This document shows positions 1-9,200 of a DNA stretch of 64,000 nucleotides, one piece after another (position 1 is the first letter of the stretch; each line of letters starts with the position of its first letter). The notes beneath the pieces are model-generated. The model saw nothing but the letters and a program-made list of their open reading frames with translations, was not told where the DNA came from and made no database searches. Position numbers and translations under genes: made by a program. Source of the stretch: Commensalibacter oyaizuii (lineage in GTDB: Bacteria > Pseudomonadota > Alphaproteobacteria > Acetobacterales > Acetobacteraceae); NCBI RefSeq assembly GCF_029953265.1, contig NZ_JASBAO010000001.1:682001-746000 (forward strand), given 5' to 3'.

Positions 1-783
1 TGAAATCATATCAACCCCACTGGCTGCAATAGCTGGGGCAGTTTGAGGGGTAATCCTACCAGAGGCTTCAGTAATGGCTTGACCATTAACCATTGAAACA
101 GCCTTGCGCAATGTATCAGGAGACATATTGTCCAACAACACAACATCAACCCCTACAGACAAAGCCTCTTGTAATTGTTCCAACGTATCGACTTCAATTT
201 CGATTTTAACCATATGTCCAGCATAACTTTTAGCATCCATCAAGGCTTTGCTTACACTGCCCGCAATTGCAATATGATTATCTTTAATTAAAATACCATC
301 ATAAAGTGCAAAACGATGATTTCTACCCCCACCGCATTTAACGGCATATTTTTCCATAACTCTCAACCCTGGGGTTGTTTTACGAGTGCATACGACTTGG
401 GCTTTGGTTTCTTTGATTGACGTTACGATCTGATGGGTAACAGAGGCAATACCTGACAAATGGCTAATAAAATTTAATGCAGTGCGCTCGCCCGTTAATA
501 AGGAACGTGAGGGCCCTTTAACCGTTGCAATTACCGTTCCTGGGAATAAGATATCCCCATCTTGTTTGTGCTTTTCAAATATAATAGAATTATCTACCAG
601 TTCAAAAGACAAAGCTGCGACATCAATTCCGGCCAATACACCACTTTCTCGGGATATCATAGCAACAGTTGACTGATGTTCAACAGGAATAACAGCTTGA
701 CTGGTAATGTCCCCTGCTAATCCTAAATCTTCTGTTAGTGCGTTACGAATGATAGGTTCAATTAACAAACGAGGAAGAGACAT
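1..783 (-). CDS. nadC: Nicotinate-nucleotide pyrophosphorylase (quinolinate phosphoribosyltransferase), 3' end cut by window edge
   Basis: Third step of de novo NAD synthesis: quinolinate plus PRPP gives nicotinate mononucleotide, CO2 and PPi, in the cytoplasm. My translation of the minus strand from the ATG at 783 runs open for 261 codons to the window edge, so roughly the last 20 residues of a 280-residue family member are missing. Visible family signatures are MSLPRLLIEPIIRNALTEDL at the N-terminus, GERTALNFISHLSGIA, the TRKTTPGLR phosphate/quinolinate site, KCGGGRNHRFALYDG, the KDNH motif and the EIEVDTLEQ and LLDNMSP barrel strands. It starts 25 nt after nadB and is clearly the last gene seen of a nadA-nadB-nadC operon. 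No stop codon or frameshift is visible in the part present. Confidence 0.95.
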   Translation of the reverse strand, partial: MSLPRLLIEPIIRNALTEDLGLAGDITSQAVIPVEHQSTVAMISRESGVLAGIDVAALSFELVDNSIIFEKHKQDGDILFPGTVIATVKGPSRSLLTGERTALNFISHLSGIASVTHQIVTSIKETKAQVVCTRKTTPGLRVMEKYAVKCGGGRNHRFALYDGILIKDNHIAIAGSVSKALMDAKSYAGHMVKIEIEVDTLEQLQEALSVGVDVVLLDNMSPDTLRKAVSMVNGQAITEASGRITPQTAPAIAASGVDMIS

Positions 784-808
784 GGTAAACCTCTTTTCTT
801 CATAAAAA

Positions 809-2323
809 TTAAATAAATTGCTGGGCAATCGATAAACATTGTTGATAAGTTGCAAAGGAACGCTGGGATTTGGGCAAGGTTTCAGGATAATCTGTCCGAA
901 AATGAGAACCAATTGATTCCTTGCGCAAAAAGGCACTGACCGAAATCATCAATGCAACTTGGGCTGGATAATGGTGATTTTTTGAACATTGAATGATCCT
1001 TAATAACTTTTGAACGGCTTTAATTAATCCGTCCTCATAACGAATAATTCCTAACAAGTTATTCATAACGCCTTGCACTGGTGATAAATCAAAAACAAAG
1101 GGGCTGATATTCTTTACCACTCTATCCTCTTTAATGTTTTTATCCCCCTGCGCCAATATAGAACGTGCAACGCGTATACCCATCACGGTTGCCTCTAACA
1201 AAGAATTACTAGCCAATCGGTTGGCACCATGTAATCCCGTCGCAGCGCACTCTCCCACCGCCCATAAACCTGTTACAGAAGTTTGCCCATCGCTATTTGT
1301 AGCCACACCCCCCATATGAAAATGTTCAACAGGTTTTACAGGGATTAAATCCTGTGCTGGGTTGATCCCTGCTTCTTTACATAAAGCATCAATTGAAGGA
1401 AAACGATCTTTAAAATGATCTCCTAAAGCTTTCGTTGCGTCTAGGTAGACACGCCCACCACGTTGGATTTCGCGGGTGATTGCACGTGCAATCACATCTC
1501 TGGGGGCTAATTCTTGCCCTTTATAATCTTTTAAAAAACGCTCTTGCTTTTCATTAAGCAATATAGCGCCTTCCCCCCTCACAGCTTCACTAATCAATGC
1601 TTCTGGAAATCGGGGGGTATCTAAAGCAGTGGGATGAAATTGAACAAACTCTAAATCGGCCAGCGTTGCTCCTGCATTTGCTGCCAACGCAATTCCTTGT
1701 CCAAAGTTACTTAACGGATTTGTACTATCCCCATATAATCCCCCAATACCTCCTGTTGCTAAAACAACGTGGGATGCTGAAATCTTAATCGGTTGGTCAC
1801 CATGCTGAACGCAAACCCCTGATACTTCGCCGTCAACCAATATAAGCTGCGTAACCAAAGAATCAGACATAACCGTAATGTGAGAAGCTTTTAATACAGC
1901 ATCACATAACGCATGAATGATCCCTTTTCCTGTAGCGTCGCCGTTTATGTGAAAAATACGACGATGACTATGTGCACCCTCTAACCCTAAAGTTGGATTA
2001 CCTTGCCCATCGTGGTCAAAAATAACACCATATTGTTGCAATAAGCTTATCGCGTCCCCACCCATAGATAAAATATCATGCACCACTTTGGGATCACACA
2101 ATCCCGCGCCAGCTGCCATTGTATCTTGCTCGTGATTATCACAACTATCATCACCCCAACAAGCTGCAGCAATCCCGCCTTGTGCCAAAGCACTGGACGT
2201 GTGTTGACCCAGTTTACCTTGGGTAATCAGTATCACAGAATTAGGGGCACATTGCAGAGCCGTAATCATCCCCGCTAGGCCGCTGCCAACTACAACAATT
2301 TGGGTTTTTAAGGAAGTAATCAT
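809..2323 (-). CDS. nadB: L-aspartate oxidase
   Basis: FAD enzyme that oxidises L-aspartate to iminoaspartate, the substrate of quinolinate synthase. The 504 residues begin with a dinucleotide-binding strand-loop (GSGLAG at 13-18), followed by SSALAQGGIAA and the succinate dehydrogenase/fumarate reductase flavoprotein body (GLEGAHSHRRI, FVQFHPTAL, EAVRGEGAILLN, HFHMGG) and GLHGANRLASNSLLEA near residue 370. These features separate NadB from SdhA by context and length (E. coli NadB is about 540 residues, so this is slightly short at the C-terminus). Its ATG overlaps the nadA stop codon (ATGA), which indicates translational coupling. Probably controlled with nadA by the regulator encoded upstream. 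Confidence 0.96.
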   Translation of the reverse strand: MITSLKTQIVVVGSGLAGMITALQCAPNSVILITQGKLGQHTSSALAQGGIAAACWGDDSCDNHEQDTMAAGAGLCDPKVVHDILSMGGDAISLLQQYGVIFDHDGQGNPTLGLEGAHSHRRIFHINGDATGKGIIHALCDAVLKASHITVMSDSLVTQLILVDGEVSGVCVQHGDQPIKISASHVVLATGGIGGLYGDSTNPLSNFGQGIALAANAGATLADLEFVQFHPTALDTPRFPEALISEAVRGEGAILLNEKQERFLKDYKGQELAPRDVIARAITREIQRGGRVYLDATKALGDHFKDRFPSIDALCKEAGINPAQDLIPVKPVEHFHMGGVATNSDGQTSVTGLWAVGECAATGLHGANRLASNSLLEATVMGIRVARSILAQGDKNIKEDRVVKNISPFVFDLSPVQGVMNNLLGIIRYEDGLIKAVQKLLRIIQCSKNHHYPAQVALMISVSAFLRKESIGSHFRTDYPETLPKSQRSFATYQQCLSIAQQFI

Positions 2324-3288
2324 ATTTCCAACATCCGTTTAATTGACAAACGCGCAGGTTCAGCAATCGACGGGTCCACGTTGACTTCATATCGGTTGTT
2401 TTCTAATGCATCTAGAATATTATCAATTGTAATACGTTGCATATGTGGACATAAATTACACAAACGAATAAAATTAATATCAGGATGATTGATTGCTAGG
2501 TTGTCACTCATTGAACACTCAGTTAATAAAATAACATTTTGTGCTCTTTTCTGATCCATAAAATCTGACATTTCTGCTGTTGATCCTGAAAAATCAGCAG
2601 CGGCCGTTACTTCGGGTGGACATTCTGGATGGGCAAGAATTGCGGCATTTGGATGATCTTGACGCATTTGTTCAACATCCTCTGGGGCGATTAACTCATG
2701 AACTTGACAATGCCCTTTCCATGTTAAAATTTCTACATTCGTTTGCTGTGCAATATTTTGTGCCAAATATTCATCTGGAATCATAATAACGCGCGGAACA
2801 CCCAAGGCCTCTACAACTTTTTTAGCATTTCCTGACGTACAGCAAATATCTGACACAGCCTTAACCGCAGCTGAGGTATTCACATAAGTAATGACAGGCA
2901 CGCCAGGATATTTATTTCGCAATGTTAAAACATCTTGAGGAGTAATAGATTCAGCCAGCGAACATCCTGCCTCTGTATCAGGAATAAGAACTGTTTTATT
3001 GGGATTTAATAATTTTGCAGTTTCAGCCATAAAATGCACGCCCGCCATCACGATTACGTCTGCATCGACTTTTTCAGCCTCTCTAGCCAGGGCAAGGCTG
3101 TCACCAACAATATCAGAAACTGTATGAAAGATTTTAGGCATTTGATAATTGTGGACTAAAATTACCGCATTTCTTTCTTGTTTTAATTGATTAATGCGTT
3201 GAATTTTTCGTGTCAAACTCATCCGCTCAGAACGAGGGACGATCTTTTCAATTTTATCTGTTAACAACTGAGCTTGATTAGCATGCAT
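2320..3288 (-). CDS. nadA: Quinolinate synthase A
   Basis: [4Fe-4S] enzyme that condenses iminoaspartate with dihydroxyacetone phosphate to quinolinate. The reading frame is open from an ATG at 3300, but I start at the ATG at 3288 because it has a GGAGG sequence 5 nt upstream; this gives 322 residues. The likely three cluster ligands are in GCSLAES, GHCQVHE and NLCPHM, spaced about 85 residues apart as in the family (Cys109, Cys194 and Cys280 in this numbering). Other cysteines (ICC, HPEC) are present but do not fit that spacing. First gene of the nad operon; its promoter region at 3303-3359 holds two palindromes. Oxygen-sensitive cluster, so it depends on the suf genes elsewhere in the window. 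Confidence 0.95.
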   Translation of the reverse strand: MHANQAQLLTDKIEKIVPRSERMSLTRKIQRINQLKQERNAVILVHNYQMPKIFHTVSDIVGDSLALAREAEKVDADVIVMAGVHFMAETAKLLNPNKTVLIPDTEAGCSLAESITPQDVLTLRNKYPGVPVITYVNTSAAVKAVSDICCTSGNAKKVVEALGVPRVIMIPDEYLAQNIAQQTNVEILTWKGHCQVHELIAPEDVEQMRQDHPNAAILAHPECPPEVTAAADFSGSTAEMSDFMDQKRAQNVILLTECSMSDNLAINHPDINFIRLCNLCPHMQRITIDNILDALENNRYEVNVDPSIAEPARLSIKRMLEI

Positions 3289-3302
3289 ATTTGCCTCCAT
3301 TT

Positions 3303-3319
3303 ATACTCATGTTGAGTAT
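3303..3319. promoter_or_regulatory. Palindrome at the nadA promoter, proximal operator candidate
   Basis: Perfect inverted repeat ATACTCATGTTGAGTAT (7-bp arms, 3-nt spacer), 15 nt upstream of the chosen nadA start. It overlaps the predicted -10 element. It shares a CTC-N5-GAG core with the distal palindrome, whose centre is 33 bp away. Inferred to be a binding site of the NadQ-like regulator encoded immediately upstream. Confidence 0.6.
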
Positions 3320-3343
3320 ATTCAATATGCAGCTTAATCTCGA
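3315..3343 (-). promoter_or_regulatory. Predicted sigma70-type promoter of nadABC
   Basis: On the minus strand a -10 TATACT (3320-3315, five of six consensus bases) lies 17 bp from a weak -35 TCGAGA (3343-3338, four of six). The -10 falls in the proximal palindrome and the -35 in the distal one, the usual geometry for repression by steric exclusion. An alternative -35, TTGACT, lies at 3359-3354 but has only a poor -10 at 17 bp. Confidence 0.45.
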
Positions 3344-3355
3344 TTTGAGATTAAG
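3333..3355. promoter_or_regulatory. Palindrome at the nadA promoter, distal operator candidate
   Basis: Perfect 9-bp arms CTTAATCTC and GAGATTAAG separated by GATTT. It has the same CTC-N5-GAG core as the palindrome at 3303-3319 and lies about three helical turns from it. It is 10 bp after the end of the regulator gene, so a role as a terminator was considered, but no U-run follows on the minus strand. Confidence 0.55.
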
Positions 3356-3364
3356 TCAATTCAC

Positions 3365-4258
3365 TTAATTGCGTGATAGCGGTAATTTCGATCCTGATAA
3401 TGCCCTTGCATCCAATATAGAACGACGATATCGAAACAGTTTTGCCGGCCTGCCCCCCGTTTCACTTTCGCTTTCCCCTGTTTCTTCGATTAATCCTTGT
3501 TGTTCAATCATACGGCGAAAATTAGGTTTATGCAGAGGTTGCCCAATGATTGCCTCAACATTTTTTTGTAAATGTAACAAGGTAAAACATTGTGGCATTA
3601 ATTCAAAAACAACGGCTTTGTACTTGATTTTAGCCCGTAATCGCGCAATAGCTGTGGCTAAAATACGTCGATGGTCTGCATACATTGCTAAACCCAATGT
3701 TGAAGAATTTCCTGTTTCTTGTAACAAACCAGCTTCGTACAACAGTTCATAACGTTGCAAGATTAGATCTTCATCCCATCCATTTTCATCTAACCCAAAC
3801 AAAAAAGCGATACGACGCTCACGTTTCGAACGTTGAACACGGTCTTGAACTGACCATTCTTGTAATGCACGAATAATATCGTCAAAAGAGTCTGGTTTCC
3901 CATTTCGCCAGTCCTCCCACGGGAAATGTTGATACCATTTATGCCAAACAAGATCATCCACAGCCGAATGTTGTTGACGTACCAATCCCAAATAACTGAT
4001 AGAAATCGTTCGAACATCGGGCCGGTTAGGAATACGATCACGGTCAGCAAATGTGTATAATTGTTCCAAAAATCCAACTGGATGGCGAGTTTGTTTATGA
4101 ATCCAATCACGTAAACCAGATTGTAAACTGGGATGGCTTAGCTCAAACGGACCAGAAGGTAACATCATGCCATGACGTATCGTCATGACACAGGGCTGAT
4201 AATCAATTACTGCTACTAATACGGCGATTAATTCAGTTTGGGTTAATCCTACTGGCAT
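3365..4258 (-). CDS. nadQ: NAD biosynthesis transcriptional regulator, NadQ/NrtR-like (Nudix-like N-domain plus winged helix)
   Basis: Likely repressor of the adjacent nadA-nadB-nadC operon. The first part (to about residue 150) has the outline of a Nudix-derived sensor (AVLVAVIDYQPCVMTI, PSGPF, HPSLQSGLRDWIHKQT, VRTISISYLGLVRQ), as in NrtR and COG4111 proteins, but without a full catalytic Nudix box. The last part (EDLILQRYELLYEAGLL, then FTLLHLQKNVEAIIGQPLHKPNFRRMIEQQGLIEETG, GRPAKLFRYR) fits a winged helix-turn-helix; the latter segment is described here only by its landmarks. The frame extends upstream to a TTG at 4291, but the ATG at 4258 is the better start. The name NadQ rests on family resemblance recalled from alphaproteobacteria and on the gene context; ligand and target are inferred. 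Confidence 0.75.
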   Translation of the reverse strand: MPVGLTQTELIAVLVAVIDYQPCVMTIRHGMMLPSGPFELSHPSLQSGLRDWIHKQTRHPVGFLEQLYTFADRDRIPNRPDVRTISISYLGLVRQQHSAVDDLVWHKWYQHFPWEDWRNGKPDSFDDIIRALQEWSVQDRVQRSKRERRIAFLFGLDENGWDEDLILQRYELLYEAGLLQETGNSSTLGLAMYADHRRILATAIARLRAKIKYKAVVFELMPQCFTLLHLQKNVEAIIGQPLHKPNFRRMIEQQGLIEETGESESETGGRPAKLFRYRRSILDARALSGSKLPLSRN

Positions 4259-4445
4259 CCTATTTTTTGATCTTTTCTCTACTTTGTACAATATGATATT
4301 ATGATATAAACTTAATTATAATAGATGAAAAGCCATAATAAAGATTATCCGTAACTATAACCTATATCTCTGCTATATTGCTTCATATCTACTGGTAATA
4401 CCAAACGAAAGCTTTTCTTAATAATAATTCAGAAGCAATATTTCT

Positions 4446-4500
4446 ATAAAAAAGAATTACGATTATAATCATACACTTATATCTGATAATAATCGTAATT
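4446..4500 (-). terminator. Rho-independent terminator of panB
   Basis: Arms at 4484-4500 and 4455-4471 pair at 16 of 17 positions (AATTACGATTATTATCA on the minus strand), with a 12-nt loop. A run of A on the plus strand at 4448-4453 gives the U-tract on the minus-strand transcript. It lies directly after the panB stop. The stem is AT-rich. Confidence 0.7.
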
Positions 4501-4508
4501 ATTATGCC

Positions 4509-5333
4509 TTAGGATTTTTTAGGTTGGAAACAATATTCCATACTTGGGAAGCTTCTAGATCTTACCTCTGATGCATATTGTTTAACTGCTTCTTCCATTA
4601 TTTGGCCAACTTGTGCATAACGTTTAACAAATTTTGGCTTAAATCCCTGAAAAACACCAAAAATATCATCACAAACCAAAACTTGACCATCACATGTTGG
4701 GGATGCCCCTATGCCAATGGTCGGAATAGAGAGTTGCTGTGTAATTGTTTGTGCGACAGGTTCAATAATTCCTTCTAAAACGATGGCAAAAGCCCCTGCA
4801 TTGGCAATGGCATGGCTGTCTTGAATAACCTTTTGTATTTGGATGTCATTTTTACCAGCAACTTTAAAACCACCCATCATTTGTACAGCTTGAGGCATTA
4901 AACCAACGTGACCACATACGGGTATCCCCCTCTTGGTAAGAAATTCGACTGTTTCAGCCATTTCCTCACCTCCCTCTAGTTTAACAGCCGCCGCCCCTGT
5001 TTCTTGCAATATACGGGCGGCCGTACGAAACGCTTGCTGTGGACTTTCATGATAAGAGGCAAATGGTAAATCTACCATAACACAGGCTCTTTTTGTACCA
5101 CGCATAACTGCCTGACCATGAGCAATCATCATTTCAGTTGTAACGGATAAAGTGGTCGGTAATCCGTAAATTACCATCCCAAGGGAATCCCCAACCAAAA
5201 CCAAATCGACATAGGAATCCATTAATTGTGCCACTGGTGTTGTATATGCTGTCAAAGATACAACAGGATCTTTCCCTTTTTTCGCCATAATATCTGGAAC
5301 TGTTAATCTTTTTACCGTATCATTATTATCCAT
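4509..5333 (-). CDS. panB: 3-methyl-2-oxobutanoate hydroxymethyltransferase (ketopantoate hydroxymethyltransferase)
   Basis: First committed step of pantothenate synthesis: transfers a hydroxymethyl group from 5,10-methylene-THF to alpha-ketoisovalerate, giving ketopantoate. The 274 residues cover the whole family length. Metal and substrate residues expected from the E. coli enzyme are in place: Asp49 in GDSLGM, Asp88 in VDLPF, Lys118 in VKLEGG and Glu187 in [14 protein letters not shown] is also typical. Monocistronic: a terminator follows and the gene upstream is divergent. panC and panD are not in the window; the later CoA gene coaX is at 14729. The 5' region is AT-rich with a weak ribosome binding site, so the start could be a downstream Met16. 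Confidence 0.96.
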   Translation of the reverse strand: MDNNDTVKRLTVPDIMAKKGKDPVVSLTAYTTPVAQLMDSYVDLVLVGDSLGMVIYGLPTTLSVTTEMMIAHGQAVMRGTKRACVMVDLPFASYHESPQQAFRTAARILQETGAAAVKLEGGEEMAETVEFLTKRGIPVCGHVGLMPQAVQMMGGFKVAGKNDIQIQKVIQDSHAIANAGAFAIVLEGIIEPVAQTITQQLSIPTIGIGASPTCDGQVLVCDDIFGVFQGFKPKFVKRYAQVGQIMEEAVKQYASEVRSRSFPSMEYCFQPKKS

Positions 5334-5369
5334 AAAACAATCTTTTCACTTTAATCTTATTATAATTCT

Positions 5370-5398
5370 CTTAATAATTAGGAATTATCCTTATTAAG
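5370..5398. repeat. Inverted repeat between the divergent panB and hydrolase genes
   Basis: 8-bp arms CTTAATAA (5370-5377) and TTATTAAG (5391-5398) in the 183-bp divergent intergenic region. It could be an operator or chance symmetry in AT-rich DNA; no further support is visible. Confidence 0.25.
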
Positions 5399-5516
5399 CC
5401 TCTTATCAACTTGATCTACAAGAACAATATTTTTTCTTCATTCTTTTAATACAATAATATACTTTTAACATTAAAGTTAACGTCTTTATCTCAACTTATA
5501 AACAGAGTAATTTAAT

Positions 5517-6116
5517 ATGATATCTTCCCAAACAGCATTAATCTTAATCGAATTTCAACATGATTTTACTTCGAAGGGGGGTGCCCTGCACGAAGGGGTA
5601 CAATCATGTATGCAACAAACAAATATGTTGGCCAATTCCAAAGAAGCCCTGCAACAAGCCCGTCAAAAAGGGGTTCATATTATTTATTCACCTATTACGT
5701 TTTCTGAAGATTACCGTGAAATCAGAAAACCAACTTATGGTGTCTTACAAAATGTTGTTAATAATAAAGCTTTTCGCCAAGGTAGCTGGGGGGCTGAAAT
5801 CGTTGATGATGTCAAACCAGAACCTAATGATATTATTATTGAAGGTAAACGAGGGTTAGATGCTTTTTACAGCACCAATTTGGATTTTATTTTACGTCAA
5901 TTAAATATTAAACATACCGTAATTTGTGGCTTTTTAACCAATTGCTGCGTTGAATCTACAGTCAGAACTGCATACGAAAAAGGATACGATGTTACAACAC
6001 TGAATACATGTTGTGCTACAATAGATATGACTGCCCATCGTACTGCCCTAACCCATGATTTACCCTTGTTTTCGCATGTAGTTTCACATCAAGAATGGTT
6101 AAAAACATTGGAATAA
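5517..6116 (+). CDS. Isochorismatase-like cysteine hydrolase
   Basis: Cytoplasmic alpha/beta hydrolase of the isochorismatase/nicotinamidase superfamily, 199 residues. The expected triad positions are Glu12 in LILIEFQHDF (Asp in nicotinamidase PncA), Lys111 in EGKRGLDAF and Cys144 in GFLTNCCVEST; the last motif also carries the family's cis-peptide loop. The Asp-to-Glu change at the first position is unusual for nicotinamidase, though I recall other annotated cysteine hydrolases with IEFQ. The substrate is unknown; nicotinamidase, ureidoacrylate or N-carbamoyl amidase activities are all possible. The gene stands alone, divergent from panB, and is followed by a hairpin terminator. Nearby NAD genes make a nicotinamide link tempting but unproven. 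Confidence 0.85.
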   Translation: MISSQTALILIEFQHDFTSKGGALHEGVQSCMQQTNMLANSKEALQQARQKGVHIIYSPITFSEDYREIRKPTYGVLQNVVNNKAFRQGSWGAEIVDDVKPEPNDIIIEGKRGLDAFYSTNLDFILRQLNIKHTVICGFLTNCCVESTVRTAYEKGYDVTTLNTCCATIDMTAHRTALTHDLPLFSHVVSHQEWLKTLE

Positions 6117-6120
6117 TTAT

Positions 6121-6165
6121 AAGGGACTAAGGAAAACTTGGAAACATTTCCTTAACCCTTTCTAT
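6121..6165 (+). terminator. Terminator hairpin after the cysteine hydrolase
   Basis: TAAGGAAA at 6128-6135 pairs with TTTCCTTA at 6147-6154, extended by AAGGG/CCCTT with a small bulge and followed by TTCTATTTT. It lies between the convergent hydrolase and dnaE genes. Confidence 0.5.
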
Positions 6166-6240
6166 TTTCAATAACTTTTTATTTGAAAATCATGCTATTA
6201 AATACCGGTACAAATAACAATTGCTGTGACTTGTTAAAAA

Positions 6241-9200
6241 TTAATATTGCTCAACCTTTTCGACCCCGTGAATGACTTTAATATGTTGTGCCAAAATCGG
6301 AGAAACATTATATAAATCGGGTAAGATTACCTCGACTTCTTGTTGATCAGCACATTGAGGAACTAAAACGATCCGCCCTCGCCCCTTTTGTGTATTTTCC
6401 AAGACGTTTGAAATTTGCTCAACTGCTTTTAAATCCTTTACCCAAATTTTAAGTTCTTTGACCAGTCCTGCAATTGCGTCCTCTAGATCTTCAACATGTT
6501 GGGCGGTAATCCGTAAGTTTTCTTCATCCATACGCATATCAACGGTAATAATCACCATTCGTCCAGCAACCAATAAATCCCGATAACGAGCCAAACTTTC
6601 TGAAAAAAAAGTTACTTCACATGCACCCGTTTTATCAGATAATCCCACCCAAGCCATTTTTGTCCCTTTGCGCGTGGGGCGTTCTTTACAATTTAAGATA
6701 CAACCTGCAATTTTAACACGCCCAACACCTGAACGTGCTAATTGTTCCAGGTTTGTGCCTGGCTGTATTCCCATCTTGCTAAGCAAAGATCGAAATGAAT
6801 CCAATGGATGTGCGGTCATGTGGTATCCAATGGCCTCGGCTTCCATCGTTAATCGTTCTATTTCAGGCCATTCAGAAACGGCTGGTAATTTTAACGGTTC
6901 TACAGTTTTTTCTCCCCCAACCTGAAATAATCCAATCTGCCCACTAGATTTTTCATCCTTACGGGCATGGGCTCTACGTAAAATAACCTCGGCCGCTGCA
7001 AAAACTTTGTGACGATTAGGTTCGATGGAATCAAATGCCCCTGACTTGGCCAAATTTTCCAGCTGTCCTTTATTTAAATTCTGACAATCAATCCGCTCAG
7101 CAAAATCCACTAAATCCTTAAAGGGTCGGCGTCCACGTGAAGTTACCAAAGCTTCCATGGCATTGTATCCTGCTCGCTTTATCGCAGCCAGAGCATAACG
7201 AATAGCATAACTGCCATCAGCTTGTTGTTCAATTTCAAAATCTGCCCCAGATTTATTAATATCTGGAGGTAGCACCTCTATATTAATCCGCTTTGCCTCT
7301 TGACGCAGTACAGCCAATTTATCGGTCTTTTCAATAGCCAATGACATACACGCAGCAAAAAATGCTACTGGATAATTTGCTTTCATCCACGCTGTTTGGT
7401 AAGAAACCAATGCATATGCAGCAGCATGAGATTTATTAAATCCATAATCAGCAAATTTAGCCATCAAATCAAAAATTTCGATAGCTTTTTTTTGTTCAAT
7501 ACCGTTTTCAACAGCACCTTTTGTAAAAATTTCGCGCTGTGTATCCATCTCTGATCGAATTTTTTTACCCATCGCGCGACGTAGTAAATCAGCACTTCCC
7601 AAACTGTATTTGGCCATTTTCTGGGCGATTTGCATCACCTGTTCTTGATAAACCATAATGCCATAGGTTTCTTCCAGAACATCTCGGATCATCTCGTGCG
7701 GGGGTTCCCATTTTTCACCATGCTTTCTGCGACAATAATCAGGAATATTCGCCATAGGACCAGGACGGTATAACGCCACCGCAGCAATTAGATCCTCAAT
7801 TCGACTGGGCTGCATTTGACGCAAAACATCACGCATCCCCGCACCTTCGAACTGGAACACCCCGCCAGATTCACCACGACTTAACATTTCATAAGTCAGC
7901 TTATCATCCAAAGGAATAGTAGATAAATCGATATGCTGCCCCAGCTTTTCCAACATGTTTACAGCACGTTGTAATATGGTTAAGGTCGTTAATCCCAAAA
8001 AGTCGAATTTAACTAATCCAACTTGTTCAACAAATTTCATGTTATATTGGGTGACCAACATATCGCTGCGCGGATCTCGGTACAGAGGGACCAACTCAAC
8101 TAATGGCCTGTCACCGATAACAACCCCCGCGGCATGGGTTCCCGCATGACGATACAACCCCTCTAATTGCAAAGCCACTTCCAATAGACGCTTGATGTTT
8201 TCATCACTATCTCGCATTTCTTGCAAACGGGGTTCGGTGGCAATCGCTTGCCCTAATGTTACGGGACTGGCTGGATTATTGGGGATTAATTCAGCAACCT
8301 TGTTTACCATTCCAAAAGGTAATCCCAAAACACGCCCCACATCACGCACCGCAGCACGAGCCTGTAGCTTACCAAAGGTAATAATTTGCGCAACCTGATT
8401 CAATCCATAGGCATGCCTTACGTATTCTATAACTTCATCACGTCGATCCTGACAAAAATCAATATCAAAATCGGGCATGGATACACGCTCTGGATTTAAA
8501 AAACGCTCAAACAGCAGCTGAAACCGCAGAGGGTCCAAATCCGTAATCGTTAAAGCCCACGCCACCAAGGAACCAGCGCCTGACCCACGTCCAGGACCCA
8601 CGGGAATATTATGTTCTTTGGCCCATTGAATAAAATCAGCAACGATAAGGAAATATCCCGGAAATCCCATTTTTTGAATGACTGAAATTTCATATTCCAA
8701 CCGTTCTTGGTATTCTTTTTTACGATCCTCTGTTAAATCAGAAATGGTTTTAAAACGATCCTCCAACCCTGCCTGTGCCATTTGTTGCAATGTTTCATCT
8801 GCGGTCATCCCATCCTTGATTTTTCGACTTTGGGGTAACATTGGTTTACGTGTTTCAACCTTAACCGCACAACGCTTGGCAATTTCCAACGTATTTGAAA
8901 TGGCTTCTGGAACATCTGCAAACAGCTCTGCCATCATTTGAGGCGGCTTAAACCAATGTTCGGGTGTCACTTTCCAGCGATCCTGCATGTCCACGGTACA
9001 CCCTTGGGCAATACAGATTAGTGCATCGTGGGCCTCGTACAATTCAGGGGTTGGAAAAAAACATTCGTTCGTTGCCACCAATGGCAAACCAAAACGATCC
9101 GCCAAGCTAATTACCCCCGGTTCAACGGATCGCTCGTCAGGTAAATTGTGACGATTTAATTCTACAACCAATCGATTGGGAAATGCCTTGGCCCATTGCT

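Noticed and set aside
3333-3355. Palindrome read as a terminator of the regulator gene
   Set aside because: No U-run follows on the minus strand, and the shared core with the second palindrome at the nadA promoter fits an operator better.
3369-3752. 127-codon frame antisense to the NadQ-like gene
   Set aside because: Composition and lack of any motif mark it as a shadow of the well-supported gene on the other strand.
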